In this document: positions 52,947 to 61,670 of the stretch, in pieces
Position numbering within the stretch: the stretch's first letter is position 1
Layout: every line of letters starts with the position of its first letter
Assembly: GCF_035751725.1 (NCBI RefSeq)
Contig: NZ_CP142104.1
Coordinates: 1,798,001 to 1,862,000, forward strand
Source of the DNA: Pseudomonas frederiksbergensis
Lineage (GTDB): Bacteria > Pseudomonadota > Gammaproteobacteria > Pseudomonadales > Pseudomonadaceae
Length of the DNA: 64,000 nucleotides
Direction of reading: 5' to 3'
Program-made: the position numbers and the translations under genes
The notes under the pieces: generated by a model
The model's input: the letters and a program-made list of their open reading frames with translations, nothing else
Databases searched by the model: none
Told to the model about the DNA's origin: nothing

Positions 52947-53519
52947 TTGGGAATCATCCCCACCTTCCAAACCCGCCGCCTCATCCTCACGCCCTTGGCG
53001 CTGACGGACGCACCGGCAATTCAACGGCTATTCCCACATTGGGAAGTGGTCCGTTACCTGGACCGCCGCGTACCCTGGCCTTACCCGGCTGACGGCGCGC
53101 TGACCTACGTGCGCGACCATGCGCTGCCCGCCGTTGCCGCCGGACGCGAGTGGCACTGGATGATTCGTTTAGCCGAAGAGCCCACACAGCGCATCGGCAA
53201 CATCAGCCTCTACGACCAGCCAGGCAATAACCGCGGTTTCTGGCTGGCACAGCAATGGCAGGGAAAAGGCTACATGCGCGAGGCTTGCGCGGTAATCAAC
53301 GGCTATTGGTTCGAAACGCTGGAGCGTCCGGTCATGCGAGTGCCGAAGGCGGTTGGCAACCTGGCTTCGCGCAAGATTTCGGAGCGTGAAGGGATGCGCA
53401 TGATCGGGACGCAGCAGGGTGATTTTGTCTGCGGGGCGTTGCTCAAGGAAATTTGGGAAATGACGCTTGAGGAGTGGTCTAGGGCAAAAGCTGCGTCAAG
53501 GACACCCAGTTGTACCTGA
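52947..53519 (+). CDS. GNAT acetyltransferase (RimJ/RimL-like)
   Basis: A 190-residue GNAT of the ribosomal-protein alanine acetyltransferase type. It starts FQTRRLILTPLALTDAPAIQRLF, has GNISLYD and the acetyl-CoA loop GFWLAQQWQGKGYMREAC, and VGNLASRKISEREGMRMIG at the end. The start is TTG 52947, with AAAAAAGGAA just upstream; a longer ORF start at 52848 lacks a ribosome binding site. The acceptor is unknown. It precedes a DapF-like gene by 55 bases on the same strand. Confidence 0.82.
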   Translation: MGIIPTFQTRRLILTPLALTDAPAIQRLFPHWEVVRYLDRRVPWPYPADGALTYVRDHALPAVAAGREWHWMIRLAEEPTQRIGNISLYDQPGNNRGFWLAQQWQGKGYMREACAVINGYWFETLERPVMRVPKAVGNLASRKISEREGMRMIGTQQGDFVCGALLKEIWEMTLEEWSRAKAASRTPSCT

Positions 53520-53574
53520 ATGAGCCCAGATTGCTCCGAGTCACTTTGGCCAGACCCATACCAGGATCAAATTC

Positions 53575-54378
53575 ATGCCGCTGAACTTCCACAAAATGCA
53601 CGCCAACGGCGATGACTTCGTTATTGTCGATTCACGAAACTCGGCCAGTCCGGTGACAAGTGCCATAGCGCAGCGAATGGGCGATCGCAACCGCGGCGTG
53701 GGCTTCAACCAACTCGCGGTGCTGCTCGATTGCGACGATGCCGCTGCGCGGTTGATTTTCTGGAATGCGGATGGCTCCGCACTGGATGTTTGTGGCAGCG
53801 CGACGCGGGGTGCGGCGGACCTGCTCATGCGCGAAGCAAATGTGACTTCGCTGGTGCTGCGCACTCACCGTGGTCTGCTGACTTGCGAACGTACCCCAAC
53901 CGGCAACATTTCAGTCGACATGGGCGTACCGCTTTTCGACTGGTCGGACATCCCTTTGGCGCAAGCAGTGGACACCGCTGCCTTGCCACTGGCTGGCAAT
54001 CCAGCCGCGTGCAGCATGGGCAATCCGCACTGCACCTATTTTGTCGATGATCTGGCCGGTCTTGATATCGCGAAGGTCGGACCGGCTATCGAAACCGACG
54101 CTCTATTTCCACTCAAGACCAACGTTCATTTCGTCCAGATCATTGATCGCAGGCACATTCGATTGCGCATCTGGGAGCGTGGCGCCGGGGTCGCGCTGGG
54201 GTCAGGTTCTTGCTCCTGTGGTGCGGTTGTTAACGGAATTCGTCGGGGTTTGCTGGACAGCACCGTCGAGGTTGAATGCGATGGCGGAAGTGTGACCGTG
54301 CAATGGGATGGCGTGGGGTCTGTCTTTCTTGTCGGGCCGGTGGTGGCGAGTTTTTCGGGGACGTTGAACGTCGGCTGA
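53575..54378 (+). CDS. DapF-like epimerase-fold protein with altered active site
   Basis: A 267-residue protein of the diaminopimelate epimerase fold: MHANGDDFVIVDSR, IFWNADGSALDVCGS with Cys73, GNPHCTYFVDD and WERGAGVALGSGSCSC. DapF needs two catalytic cysteines; the first is present, but the second, normally in E-T-L-A-C-G-T-G, reads V-A-L-G-S-G-S here, so Ser210 replaces Cys and Val206 the neighbouring Glu. The CGNGxR loop is CGSATR. This is not the housekeeping dapF, which lies elsewhere in pseudomonads. It may racemise another compound or be inactive. Confidence 0.72.
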   Translation: MPLNFHKMHANGDDFVIVDSRNSASPVTSAIAQRMGDRNRGVGFNQLAVLLDCDDAAARLIFWNADGSALDVCGSATRGAADLLMREANVTSLVLRTHRGLLTCERTPTGNISVDMGVPLFDWSDIPLAQAVDTAALPLAGNPAACSMGNPHCTYFVDDLAGLDIAKVGPAIETDALFPLKTNVHFVQIIDRRHIRLRIWERGAGVALGSGSCSCGAVVNGIRRGLLDSTVEVECDGGSVTVQWDGVGSVFLVGPVVASFSGTLNVG

Positions 54379-54518
54379 GCGGTTTGGGTTTCTGACACCA
54401 AAGGGTTGATCGGAAAGTTATGCGCTATTTTCCAGGATACGGTCCTGGCGCCCGGAATGTCTGAGCAAAATCAGGTCAGCCAAGCTACCAGACGCGCTTC
54501 ACATTAATGTTTATCACC

Positions 54519-54713
54519 TCACCCGCTGGTAAAGATAAGCAAGGCGATGAGAATCGCGAGAAGTGCGAGCATCACAAAACCGCCGACGACAACCGCCCAA
54601 CCCCAGGCAAAACCGCTCTCTCCCTTGAAACGGCCACCGCTGAGTAGGCGAAGGATGAAAGCGCCAATCCGATGTGCCAACGTGTTGATCAGGCAATCAA
54701 AAATGTAATCCAT
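54519..54713 (-). CDS. Small membrane protein
   Basis: A 64-residue protein whose last 25 residues form a strong membrane segment (WAVVVGGFVMLALLAILIALLIF); the N-terminal half is amphipathic (MDYIFDCLINTLAHRIGAFI). It starts 18 bases after the HD-domain gene on the same strand and may be its last operon member. The ribosome binding site is poor. No family is recognised; similar small proteins with a C-terminal single span are common in pseudomonads. Confidence 0.6.
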   Translation of the reverse strand: MDYIFDCLINTLAHRIGAFILRLLSGGRFKGESGFAWGWAVVVGGFVMLALLAILIALLIFTSG

Positions 54714-54731
54714 TATTTTGGTCCCGGCATT

Positions 54732-55418
54732 TCAGTCGAGACGGCCAATGGCACGTGCAAGATTGGCGCGTGCCTGCTGTTCGAATGCGTCGAAGTATGC
54801 TGCGGTCGTATAAATGCGCCCGCGTGACAGGAAGCCTTCAAGCACCTGGCGCCGTTTTTGGCGGTATACAGGCAGTGGAACAAGCTGATACTCGCTGCGG
54901 ATTTGCTGATCGTATTCCTCGAACCGTTCGAACGATGCCCCCAGGATCGCCAGATCCGTGTCCACCAGCACCGCTTCGTCTGCCGACGCTGGGGCACCGT
55001 CGTGTCGCGTCACCATGACCAGGTCGTAAAGCCTGCGTCGCGTTTCATCGCCCAGGCCGCCATCACGTGCCACGTCGTCCAGCCATTGCGCACTGCGCAG
55101 CTCGTTGTCGCTGCGCAGAGGGTCGTAGATCGCATCATGGAACCATAGCGCGAGGTCGACTTCGGCTGGGGCTTGGCAGGTAGCGTTGACGCACTGGCGC
55201 ACCTGAAGGCATTCCTTCAAATGCTGCAGGTTGTGGTAAGCGCGATGCGGCTCGCTGTAGTGTCGAATGAGTGTTTCGTACGTTTCTCGTGACGCGTTTT
55301 CAACGCCCAGCTCCGCCCAGACACAAGCCCAGGCGGCGAGCCCTGTGCCCTCGGCCACGACGAGGTCGCCGTGTGTGCTGGCCGGGAGTGAACCGTTCCC
55401 TTCTGGCGAACCCGTCAT
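54732..55418 (-). CDS. HD-superfamily metal-dependent phosphohydrolase
   Basis: A 228-residue predicted HD hydrolase. Signatures are HYSEPHRAYHNLQHLKECL, VDLALWFHDAIYDP (the His-Asp pair of the motif) and VMVTRHDGAPASADEAVLVDTDLAILG. These fit the family often mislabelled as an NMDA receptor-like protein in databases. GCAGGAGGAACG precedes the ATG, a strong start. Metal-dependent nucleotide or phosphate ester hydrolysis is expected; the substrate is unknown. It is on the minus strand with the small membrane gene downstream. Confidence 0.83.
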   Translation of the reverse strand: MTGSPEGNGSLPASTHGDLVVAEGTGLAAWACVWAELGVENASRETYETLIRHYSEPHRAYHNLQHLKECLQVRQCVNATCQAPAEVDLALWFHDAIYDPLRSDNELRSAQWLDDVARDGGLGDETRRRLYDLVMVTRHDGAPASADEAVLVDTDLAILGASFERFEEYDQQIRSEYQLVPLPVYRQKRRQVLEGFLSRGRIYTTAAYFDAFEQQARANLARAIGRLD

Positions 55419-55668
55419 CGTTCCTCCTGCGCTTCAAAAAATGAAAAAAGGCGACACCCAACAAGCTTGAACGAGGATCCATCCTGGTGGCTCCAACCAT
55501 AGGGTGCTTTCAGCCTGAGCATCGGCGCAACCGTCTATCGCGTCCTTCTTATCTGCACAGACATGTTTTGAACTAGTCGGGGTTCCCTCCGAACGAAAAC
55601 ATCAGTAGGTGCGCATAACGAGGGAATTTCATGGCTGGCGCACCGACTCTGCCCTGGAGGTGTTCCAA

Positions 55669-56841
55669 ATGAAAGCATTGCGCTGGCATGGAAAAAAAGA
55701 TATCCGCTGTGATGACCATCTGCCCGATCCGACCATAGAAGACCCGCGAGACGCGATTATCAAGGTGACCTCGTGCGCGATTTGTGGCTCGGACCTGCAC
55801 TTGTACGACGGCTTCATGCCCGGCATGAAGCATGGCGACATCATGGGCCATGAGTTCATGGGGGAAGTGGTGGAAGTGGGCTCGGCCAACAAGAAACTGA
55901 AGATTGGCGATCGCGTGGTGGTGCCCTTTACGATTTGCTGCGGTGAGTGCGATCAATGCCGCCGAGGTAATTTCTCGGTCTGTGAGCGCAGCAACCGCAA
56001 CAAGGACCTGGCCGACAAGGCCTTCGGCCACACTACTGCCGGGCTGTTTGGCTATACGCACTTGACCGGCGGCTATCCTGGCGGGCAAGCCGAATATGTC
56101 CGGGTGCCTTACGCGGACTTCACCCCGGTCGTCATCCCGGACGGCCTGACCGATGAGCAAGTGCTCTTTCTCGGGGACATCTTTCCTACCGGATGGCAGG
56201 CCGCCGTGCAATGCGATATCCAGCCTACCGACACCGTGGCCATCTGGGGCGCCGGCCCAGTGGGGCAGTTTACCGTGCGCAGCGCGGTGATCCTGGGGGC
56301 CAAGCAGGTGGTGTGCATCGACAACGTGCCCGAGCGCCTGGCCATGGCCAAGGCCGGGGGCGCTATTACCATCAACTTTGATGACGAGAGTGTCCTGGAC
56401 CGCTTGGCCGAGCTGACGGGTGGCAAGGGGCCAGAAAAGTGCATCGACGCGGTAGGCATGGAATCCCATGCGACCCGTTCGTTCGACTCCCTCTACGATC
56501 GGGTCAAGCAAGCGGTGATGCTGGAGTCCGACCGCCCCCACGTGCTGCGCGAGATGATGTACGTGTGCCGCCCCGCTGGCACGCTGTCCATCCCCGGAGT
56601 GTATGGCGGCTTGATCGACAAGATCCCGTTCGGCGCCGCCATGAACAAGGGCCTGACTTTCAAGATGGGGCAGACCCACGTGAACCGCTGGACCGACGAC
56701 CTGCTCCAGCGCATCCAGGAGGGACAGATCGACCCGAGCTTCGTCATCACCCATACCGTGAGCCTTGAGGATGGTCCGGACATGTACAACACCTTCCGCG
56801 ACAAGAAAGATGGCTGCGTGAAGGTGGTGCTCAAGCCTTGA
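55669..56841 (+). CDS. Zinc-dependent alcohol dehydrogenase (FDH-like)
   Basis: A 390-residue medium-chain dehydrogenase of the group often called glutathione-dependent formaldehyde dehydrogenase-like. It has the catalytic zinc motif [22 protein letters not shown], the structural zinc cysteines [16 protein letters not shown], and the cofactor loop [21 protein letters not shown] precedes ATG 55669. A zinc ligand region and length fit, but the true formaldehyde enzyme FrmA lies in a different subfamily, so the substrate is open. It appears monocistronic, with a REP pair downstream. Confidence 0.85.
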   Translation: MKALRWHGKKDIRCDDHLPDPTIEDPRDAIIKVTSCAICGSDLHLYDGFMPGMKHGDIMGHEFMGEVVEVGSANKKLKIGDRVVVPFTICCGECDQCRRGNFSVCERSNRNKDLADKAFGHTTAGLFGYTHLTGGYPGGQAEYVRVPYADFTPVVIPDGLTDEQVLFLGDIFPTGWQAAVQCDIQPTDTVAIWGAGPVGQFTVRSAVILGAKQVVCIDNVPERLAMAKAGGAITINFDDESVLDRLAELTGGKGPEKCIDAVGMESHATRSFDSLYDRVKQAVMLESDRPHVLREMMYVCRPAGTLSIPGVYGGLIDKIPFGAAMNKGLTFKMGQTHVNRWTDDLLQRIQEGQIDPSFVITHTVSLEDGPDMYNTFRDKKDGCVKVVLKP

Positions 56842-56882
56842 ACCTTCCGCTCCCCACGTTGCCTTGAGAAAATGCTGAACCC

Positions 56883-56985
56883 GTGGCGAGGGAGCTTGCT
56901 CCCGCTTGACCGGGCTGGCGCTCCAGTGCGAAGCGCTCACAAAATGGGGCCGCTATGCAGCCCGGCGGGAGCAAGCCCCCGCCAC
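56883..56985. repeat. Inverted REP pair (REPIN)
   Basis: GTGGCGAGGGAGCTTGCTCC and two more bases (56883-56904) face GCGGGAGCAAGCCCCCGCCA (56965-56984), about 60 bases apart. This is the typical inverted doublet arrangement. Confidence 0.85.
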
Positions 56986-57207
56986 GATTCGGCATGACCC
57001 TCGCCTGCGTCAGGGCTATTCCCCAAGACATGTAGGAAATTGCCGTAATCCTTCCGCCCATTTTCCTCAATTACTGTCCATTTGCAGCCCGACACTTCCC
57101 ACAATCCAATCGCGATTTCCCACTAAGCTCTGGATAATACGCGTTTGCTTGAGGTCACAAGCGCTCCCCCTCCATGGTTTTTTTGGCGGCTGAGAAGGAT
57201 CGAACGC

Positions 57208-59397
57208 ATGACAGATTGGCTCCAGAGCTATGGAGAAATGGCTGAACGGGTGCGAAGCCATGACTGGGAAGGCACGCCGCTGGGGTTGCCTGAGCAGTGG
57301 CCCGATGTGCTGAAGACGACAGCGGCGCTGAGCTTGGCCTCGCACTTTCCCCAGGCAATTGTGTGGGGACCGGACTTGATCACGCTATACAACGACGCGT
57401 TTGCGCCCATTCTTGGCAGCAAGCCCGAGGCGCTGGGGCGGCCGTTCAACGAGGTCTGGCAAGAAGCCTGGAGCGATATCGGACCGATCGTGGAAGCGGC
57501 GTTCAATGGGCAAGCGACCTATATCGAAAACTTCCCGCTGGTCATCGAGCGCGGCGACGGCCCCGAGCAAGCCTATTTCACGTTCTGCTACAGCCCCATC
57601 CGCGATCAGTTCGGCAAGGTCGTGGGCATGCTGGACACGGTTACCGAGACGACTTCTACGGTACTCATGACTCAACGGCTGGCGGTGCTTGATGCGATTG
57701 GCAGCGCCGTGGCGAATGCCACGGATCCGCAAGTCATCATGGCGACCACCGCGCGCATCCTCGCGGCGCACCTCAACCTGTCCAACTGCGCCTATGCGGA
57801 TATGGATGAGGACGAGAACGGTTTTACGATCCGTGGTGATTGGGCGAGAGCTGGTTCGCCGAGCATCAAAGGGCATTACCGTCTGGCGGATTTCGGCCGG
57901 TTGGCGGTTACCAACCTGCGCGCCGGCAAGCCATTGGTGATCAACGACAACCTGGCGGAGCTGGCGCCAGAGGAAGCGGCAGCGTTCCAGTCGATAGGAA
58001 TCGCGGCCACTATTTGCGTGCCGCTGATCAAGGACGGTCGTTTGACCGCCCTGATGGCGATCCACGACAAAACGCCCAGGATCTGGTCACCGAACGACCT
58101 GACATTGCTGCTGGAGGTCACCGAGCGATGCTGGGCTCACATCGAGCGTGCCCGTGCGGACGTCGCGGTGCGTGAAGGCCTGGCGGCCCTGGCCGAGCTG
58201 AACGCGACTCTGGAGCAGCGAGTCGAGGAGCGCACCACGCGACTGAAACAGACTGAAGCGGCGCTTCGCCAGTCGCAAAAGCTCGAAGCCATCGGCCAGC
58301 TCACCGGTGGCGTGGCCCATGATTTCAACAATCTATTGACCATCATCCGTTCTTCGGTCGACTTCCTGCGCATGCCCAACCTGTCCGATGAGCGCCGGCA
58401 GCGCTACATGACAGCCGTTTCCGAGACGGTGGAGCGGGCTTCGAAGCTGACCAGCCAGTTGCTCGCGTTTGCGCGGCGCCAACCGTTGAAGCCGGAAATC
58501 ATCGACGTGGGCAAGCAAGTGCAGAGCCTGGGGGACATGCTCGAAACCGTGACCGGGGCTCGCATCCACGTCAAGGTCCAGTTGTGTGACCGGCCTTGCT
58601 ACATCCGCGCAGACCTGAGCCAGTTCGAAACGGCGCTGATCAACATGGCCTTGAACGCCCGGGATGCCATGAACGGTCAGGGAACGCTGTGTTTGAGGCT
58701 CGATTGCGGTCACAGCATGCCGCCGATCCGGGGCCATGCCGGGGCGGGGCAAGCCTTTGCCGCGATCGCTCTTGAGGACACCGGAACGGGGATCACGCCG
58801 GACATACTCGAGCACATCTTCGAGCCGTTCTTCACCACCAAGGAGGTGGGTAAAGGAACAGGGCTGGGGTTGTCACAGGTCTTTGGTTTTGCCAAGCAGT
58901 CGGGAGGCAACGTCGATGTGTCAACCGTCGTCGGGAAGGGCACGGTATTCACGCTGTATCTTCCGGAAGTCGAGCCTGAGGAAGTACAGGCGCCAGGACG
59001 GGAGGAAACCACGCATCTGGTCCTGGAAAAAGGCCGGCGTCGGGTATTGGTGGTGGAGGACAATCTGGAAGTGGGACGTTTTGCCAATCAGATCCTGCAA
59101 GACCTTGGGTACGAAACGGAGTGGGCGACCAATGCCGAGCAGGCGCTGGAAATGATTGGCCCGGATGCGGCGCGGTTCGACGCCGTCTTTTCCGACGTCG
59201 TGATGCCAGGCATCAGCGGTATTTCCCTGGCGAGGGAATTGCGCAAGCGTCGCCCGGACCTGCCGGTGGTACTGACCTCTGGCTATAGCGAGGAGTTGGC
59301 CCGCAGCGGTCATGAGGGTTTCGAGTTCTTGTCCAAACCTTACTCCGCGGACCAGGTTTCCAGGGTGCTGAGCCGGACCATACTGGGTGCGGATTAG
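57208..59397 (+). CDS. Hybrid sensor histidine kinase (PAS-GAF-HisKA-HATPase-REC)
   Basis: A 729-residue soluble hybrid kinase without membrane spans. A PAS domain (about 20-150; YNDAFAPILGSKPEALGRPFNEVW), a GAF domain (about 155-315; LSNCAYADMD, AATICVPLIKDGRLTALMAIHD), a coiled coil (320-355), the HisKA box with His371 in GVAHDFNNLL, the ATPase domain (N box ALINMALNARDAM, GTGLGL) and a C-terminal receiver (SDVVMPG) follow in order. AGAAGGATCG precedes ATG 57208. No response regulator gene is adjacent, so its output is unknown; the cytosolic PAS-GAF part suggests intracellular sensing. Confidence 0.92.
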   Translation: MTDWLQSYGEMAERVRSHDWEGTPLGLPEQWPDVLKTTAALSLASHFPQAIVWGPDLITLYNDAFAPILGSKPEALGRPFNEVWQEAWSDIGPIVEAAFNGQATYIENFPLVIERGDGPEQAYFTFCYSPIRDQFGKVVGMLDTVTETTSTVLMTQRLAVLDAIGSAVANATDPQVIMATTARILAAHLNLSNCAYADMDEDENGFTIRGDWARAGSPSIKGHYRLADFGRLAVTNLRAGKPLVINDNLAELAPEEAAAFQSIGIAATICVPLIKDGRLTALMAIHDKTPRIWSPNDLTLLLEVTERCWAHIERARADVAVREGLAALAELNATLEQRVEERTTRLKQTEAALRQSQKLEAIGQLTGGVAHDFNNLLTIIRSSVDFLRMPNLSDERRQRYMTAVSETVERASKLTSQLLAFARRQPLKPEIIDVGKQVQSLGDMLETVTGARIHVKVQLCDRPCYIRADLSQFETALINMALNARDAMNGQGTLCLRLDCGHSMPPIRGHAGAGQAFAAIALEDTGTGITPDILEHIFEPFFTTKEVGKGTGLGLSQVFGFAKQSGGNVDVSTVVGKGTVFTLYLPEVEPEEVQAPGREETTHLVLEKGRRRVLVVEDNLEVGRFANQILQDLGYETEWATNAEQALEMIGPDAARFDAVFSDVVMPGISGISLARELRKRRPDLPVVLTSGYSEELARSGHEGFEFLSKPYSADQVSRVLSRTILGAD

Positions 59398-59552
59398 GTG
59401 TTTCTTTTTTGAAACAGTGGGTTCCGTTCGTCAGCCTGAGTTGTTGTGGACATGCAGTCTGTTGATGACCGGCTAGTCTCATTGGCGTGAAGGGCGATAT
59501 TTCCAGGCAATCGGTTGTTGCCGGTATCGGCCTCGTCGAAAGGGGAAATGCG

Positions 59553-59738
59553 ATGGGAGCACCATACAGCGAGGAAAATGGCGCCGCGTATCCGGTCAAC
59601 GAAGGTTTACAGTGTGGTCAGGCGGCTTATCGATCAGATTTTGGCGACGAGCCCATCAAGTCCATCAGGACGAAAGTACCCAAGGTGCAGCGAGGGGAAA
59701 AAGCCAAGTTCCTGCCCCGTATACCCATCAGGAAATAA
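59553..59738 (+). CDS. Small basic protein, unknown
   Basis: A 61-residue protein, MGAPYSEENGAAYPVNEGLQ at the start and KFLPRIPIRK at the end, with a Lys/Arg-rich C-terminal half. GGGGAAATGCG lies just before ATG 59553, and a terminator follows 11 bases after its stop, so this is probably a real gene. A longer in-frame start at 59487 is less likely. No family is recognised. Confidence 0.6.
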   Translation: MGAPYSEENGAAYPVNEGLQCGQAAYRSDFGDEPIKSIRTKVPKVQRGEKAKFLPRIPIRK

Positions 59739-59748
59739 TCGTCAGCGC

Positions 59749-59776
59749 AGCCCCGTCACCGAATGGGGCTTTTTTT
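59749..59776 (+). terminator. Terminator after the small basic gene
   Basis: AGCCCC (59749-59754) pairs with GGGGCT (59765-59770) and is followed by six or seven T residues. Confidence 0.85.
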
Positions 59777-59903
59777 GCACGTCGGTTTGTAAAATTAGGA
59801 TGTTTCCTAAGTGTTTTTTATTTTTTTCCTACAGACAATTGCTTTCACGTTTCTTTCACACTCGACCGCGTAGTCTGAGCTCATCCGTTAGAAAGCAGTA
59901 CCT

Positions 59904-59930
59904 GCCCGTTTCCCCAGCGGGCTTTTTTTT
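59904..59930 (+). terminator. Orphan terminator, possible short RNA upstream
   Basis: GCCCG (59904-59908) and CGGGC (59918-59922) are followed by eight T residues, without a coding gene in the preceding 165 bases (59739-59903) after another terminator. Either a short RNA gene ends here, or it is a second terminator. No clear promoter was identified in this gap of 315 bases. Confidence 0.55.
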
Positions 59931-60053
59931 GCCTGTCATAAAACTACCTTCCTGTTTGTGGTCCAACCGTCATGGCTGTTGCGGTTTGGCGTACACTCGC
60001 GCCCGCGCGCGCCGGCCCTTTTTCCCCGATGCGGCATTCTTGAGGTTTTTATC

Positions 60054-60464
60054 ATGCGTTTGACTTTGTCCACCTTGGTGCTTGGGCTTGTGCTCGCTCA
60101 GGGCGCGATGGCCGCTGGCGACGGTACTGCTGCGGTCGGCGGTGGTCTCGGCGGTGTGTTGGGTAATGTGGTCGGCCAGCAGATGGGCGGCAGCACGGGC
60201 GCCGCGATTGGCGCGGGTGTCGGCGGTGCGGCCGGCAGTGCGGTGGGGGCTCGCAAGGGCAGCCGTACGGAAGCAGCCATCGGTGGTGGCCTGGGTTCGG
60301 CGGGCGGTTCGATCGTCGGCAACCGTTTGGGCGGATCGACAGGATCCACCATCGGCGCGGGTATCGGCGGGGCTGCCGGCGGTGCGTTGGGCAGCAATCT
60401 TTCCAACGACAATGATGGCCATTCGGGCGGCAAGAAGCACAAGCACAAGAAAAAGCATCGCTGA
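60054..60464 (+). CDS. Secreted glycine-zipper protein
   Basis: A 136-residue protein with a signal peptide (about 1-20, ending AMA) and repeated glycine-zipper motifs G-x3-G-x3-G (VGGGLGGVLGNVVGQQMGGSTG and GAGVGGAAGSAVGARKG type) in two similar halves, each with GGSTG. The tail is Lys/His-rich (KKHKHKKKHR). This fits the YMGG-like glycine-zipper family of outer-membrane or surface proteins. GAGGTTTTTATC precedes the ATG. A terminator follows. Confidence 0.85.
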   Translation: MRLTLSTLVLGLVLAQGAMAAGDGTAAVGGGLGGVLGNVVGQQMGGSTGAAIGAGVGGAAGSAVGARKGSRTEAAIGGGLGSAGGSIVGNRLGGSTGSTIGAGIGGAAGGALGSNLSNDNDGHSGGKKHKHKKKHR

Positions 60465-60480
60465 GTGAGCACGCATTAAA

Positions 60481-60504
60481 AAAACCGGCCTAGTGCCGGT
60501 TTTT
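60481..60504 (+). terminator. Terminator after the glycine-zipper gene
   Basis: AAAACCGGC (60481-60489) pairs with GCCGGTTTT (60495-60503), loop CTAGT. Confidence 0.9.
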
Positions 60505-60583
60505 GCTTATTGGCATTTGGCCGGAACGTTTGCGTTCCCATCGCCTCGAATTCATACATTCACTTGCGATTGTGAGGTCTGCC

Positions 60584-60757
60584 ATGACGCCGGAAACCGA
60601 AGGCAAGGAAGAAAAAGGCCCGTCGGGTGTTCCCTTCATCAATGATCCGGGCGTCAACGATCCGGGCAACGAAGATCCCGGTTCCCTGATGGATGATGCC
60701 CAGGTTCCCTTGATCGAGGATGAAGATGCCGAGCTTGAGGACGAATCCTACGACTGA
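60584..60757 (+). CDS. Small acidic protein, unknown
   Basis: A 57-residue, strongly acidic protein with repeated N-D-P-G turns (NDPGVNDPGNEDPGSL) and a C-terminal run of Asp/Glu. GAGGTCTGCC lies before ATG 60584. It is followed 39 bases on by another acidic small protein gene and then by a Gly/Ser-rich secreted protein, all in one direction. Likely disordered; no function or family can be named. Confidence 0.6.
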   Translation: MTPETEGKEEKGPSGVPFINDPGVNDPGNEDPGSLMDDAQVPLIEDEDAELEDESYD

Positions 60758-60796
60758 GTCGTCTTGCTCCGATAACTGCGCCACCAGGAGGTTGAA

Positions 60797-61003
60797 ATGA
60801 CTGCCGACACGCCCATTCCCGAAGACGATGAAACGCCGGAGTATCCATTGGGCTCACCCACCGACCCGCTGGGCCGCAATCAGCGGCCACCTGATGACGA
60901 GGACAGCGGCGTCGAGCAGGTTCCAATCGACGACCAGGACGTCGAGGCGGCTCCGGAAGATCCGGATATCGCCGGTGACGATGCTTCGGGCAAGCCCAGC
61001 TGA
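60797..61003 (+). CDS. Small acidic Pro/Asp-rich protein, unknown
   Basis: A 68-residue protein rich in Asp, Glu and Pro (DDETPEYPLGSPTDPLG, EQVPIDDQDVEAAPEDPDI). AGGAGGTTGAA precedes the ATG, a strong start. Composition and length resemble the upstream small acidic gene, and both look intrinsically disordered. It is probably part of the same small transcription unit. Function unknown. Confidence 0.62.
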   Translation: MTADTPIPEDDETPEYPLGSPTDPLGRNQRPPDDEDSGVEQVPIDDQDVEAAPEDPDIAGDDASGKPS

Positions 61004-61087
61004 TCACTTCCGCCCGTCGATTTTGCGGCACCATCGGCGCGCCAGGGTTGCCAGACATCAGGTAATCATCTGAAAAGGAGATTGACC

Positions 61088-61468
61088 ATGATGAAGGTAA
61101 ACCTGACGGCCGTGGCACTCGCTGGCGTCCTTTCCGCCAGTTCAATGGCAGCTTTTGCCCAGTCTTCGGATAACGCGCCCGTGGACAAGGGAGGCATGCC
61201 ACCCTCGACCCAGATGGACGCCGGATCCACCACCGAGACTACCGGCAACGCCTTGCCACCCGGCTCCGTGGGAGGAGGCAACGGCGGTGATGCCAGCGGC
61301 AGCAGCACCAGTCCGGGAACCGGCAGTGGTTCCACCAGCGGTGGCAGCACGATGGGGGGCGGTTCCGGCACAGGCAGTGGAACCGGTAGCAGCGGCGGCA
61401 GCGGAAGCGCAAGTGGCAGCTCAAGCGGCGGCGGATCGGGCTCCGGTTCAGGGAGTTCCGGCGGTTGA
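61088..61468 (+). CDS. Secreted Gly/Ser-rich protein
   Basis: A 126-residue protein with a signal peptide (about 1-24, ending AFA) and a mature part of which the last 60 residues are almost only Gly and Ser with a few Thr. AAAAGGAGATTGACC lies before ATG 61088. It resembles the product of the minus-strand gene at 19.5 kb in composition and layout. Likely unstructured, possibly a surface or matrix-associated protein. Function is unknown. Confidence 0.65.
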   Translation: MMKVNLTAVALAGVLSASSMAAFAQSSDNAPVDKGGMPPSTQMDAGSTTETTGNALPPGSVGGGNGGDASGSSTSPGTGSGSTSGGSTMGGGSGTGSGTGSSGGSGSASGSSSGGGSGSGSGSSGG

Positions 61469-61503
61469 TGCACCAACCGACTGCTGATCATCCAACCTAA
61501 GGG

Positions 61504-61538
61504 TGGCGAGGGGGCTTGCAGCAGCCACCCCCTCGCCA
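61504..61538. repeat. REP-type hairpin
   Basis: TGGCGAGGGGG (61504-61514) and CCCCCTCGCCA (61528-61538) form a perfect 11-bp stem, a REP variant. It lies between the Gly/Ser-rich gene and the HAD gene. Confidence 0.75.
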
Positions 61539-61670
61539 TCGTCACGAAAATTTCCCATTGCCTGCACCGAGCGCGCCTCGCTATTCTGCTGAATCCTTTA
61601 AGGCGAACACGCTGCGCCGGGCGCACCTGAGCCATCCCTGGAATGTTGTGTTGATAACGGATCAGATGCG

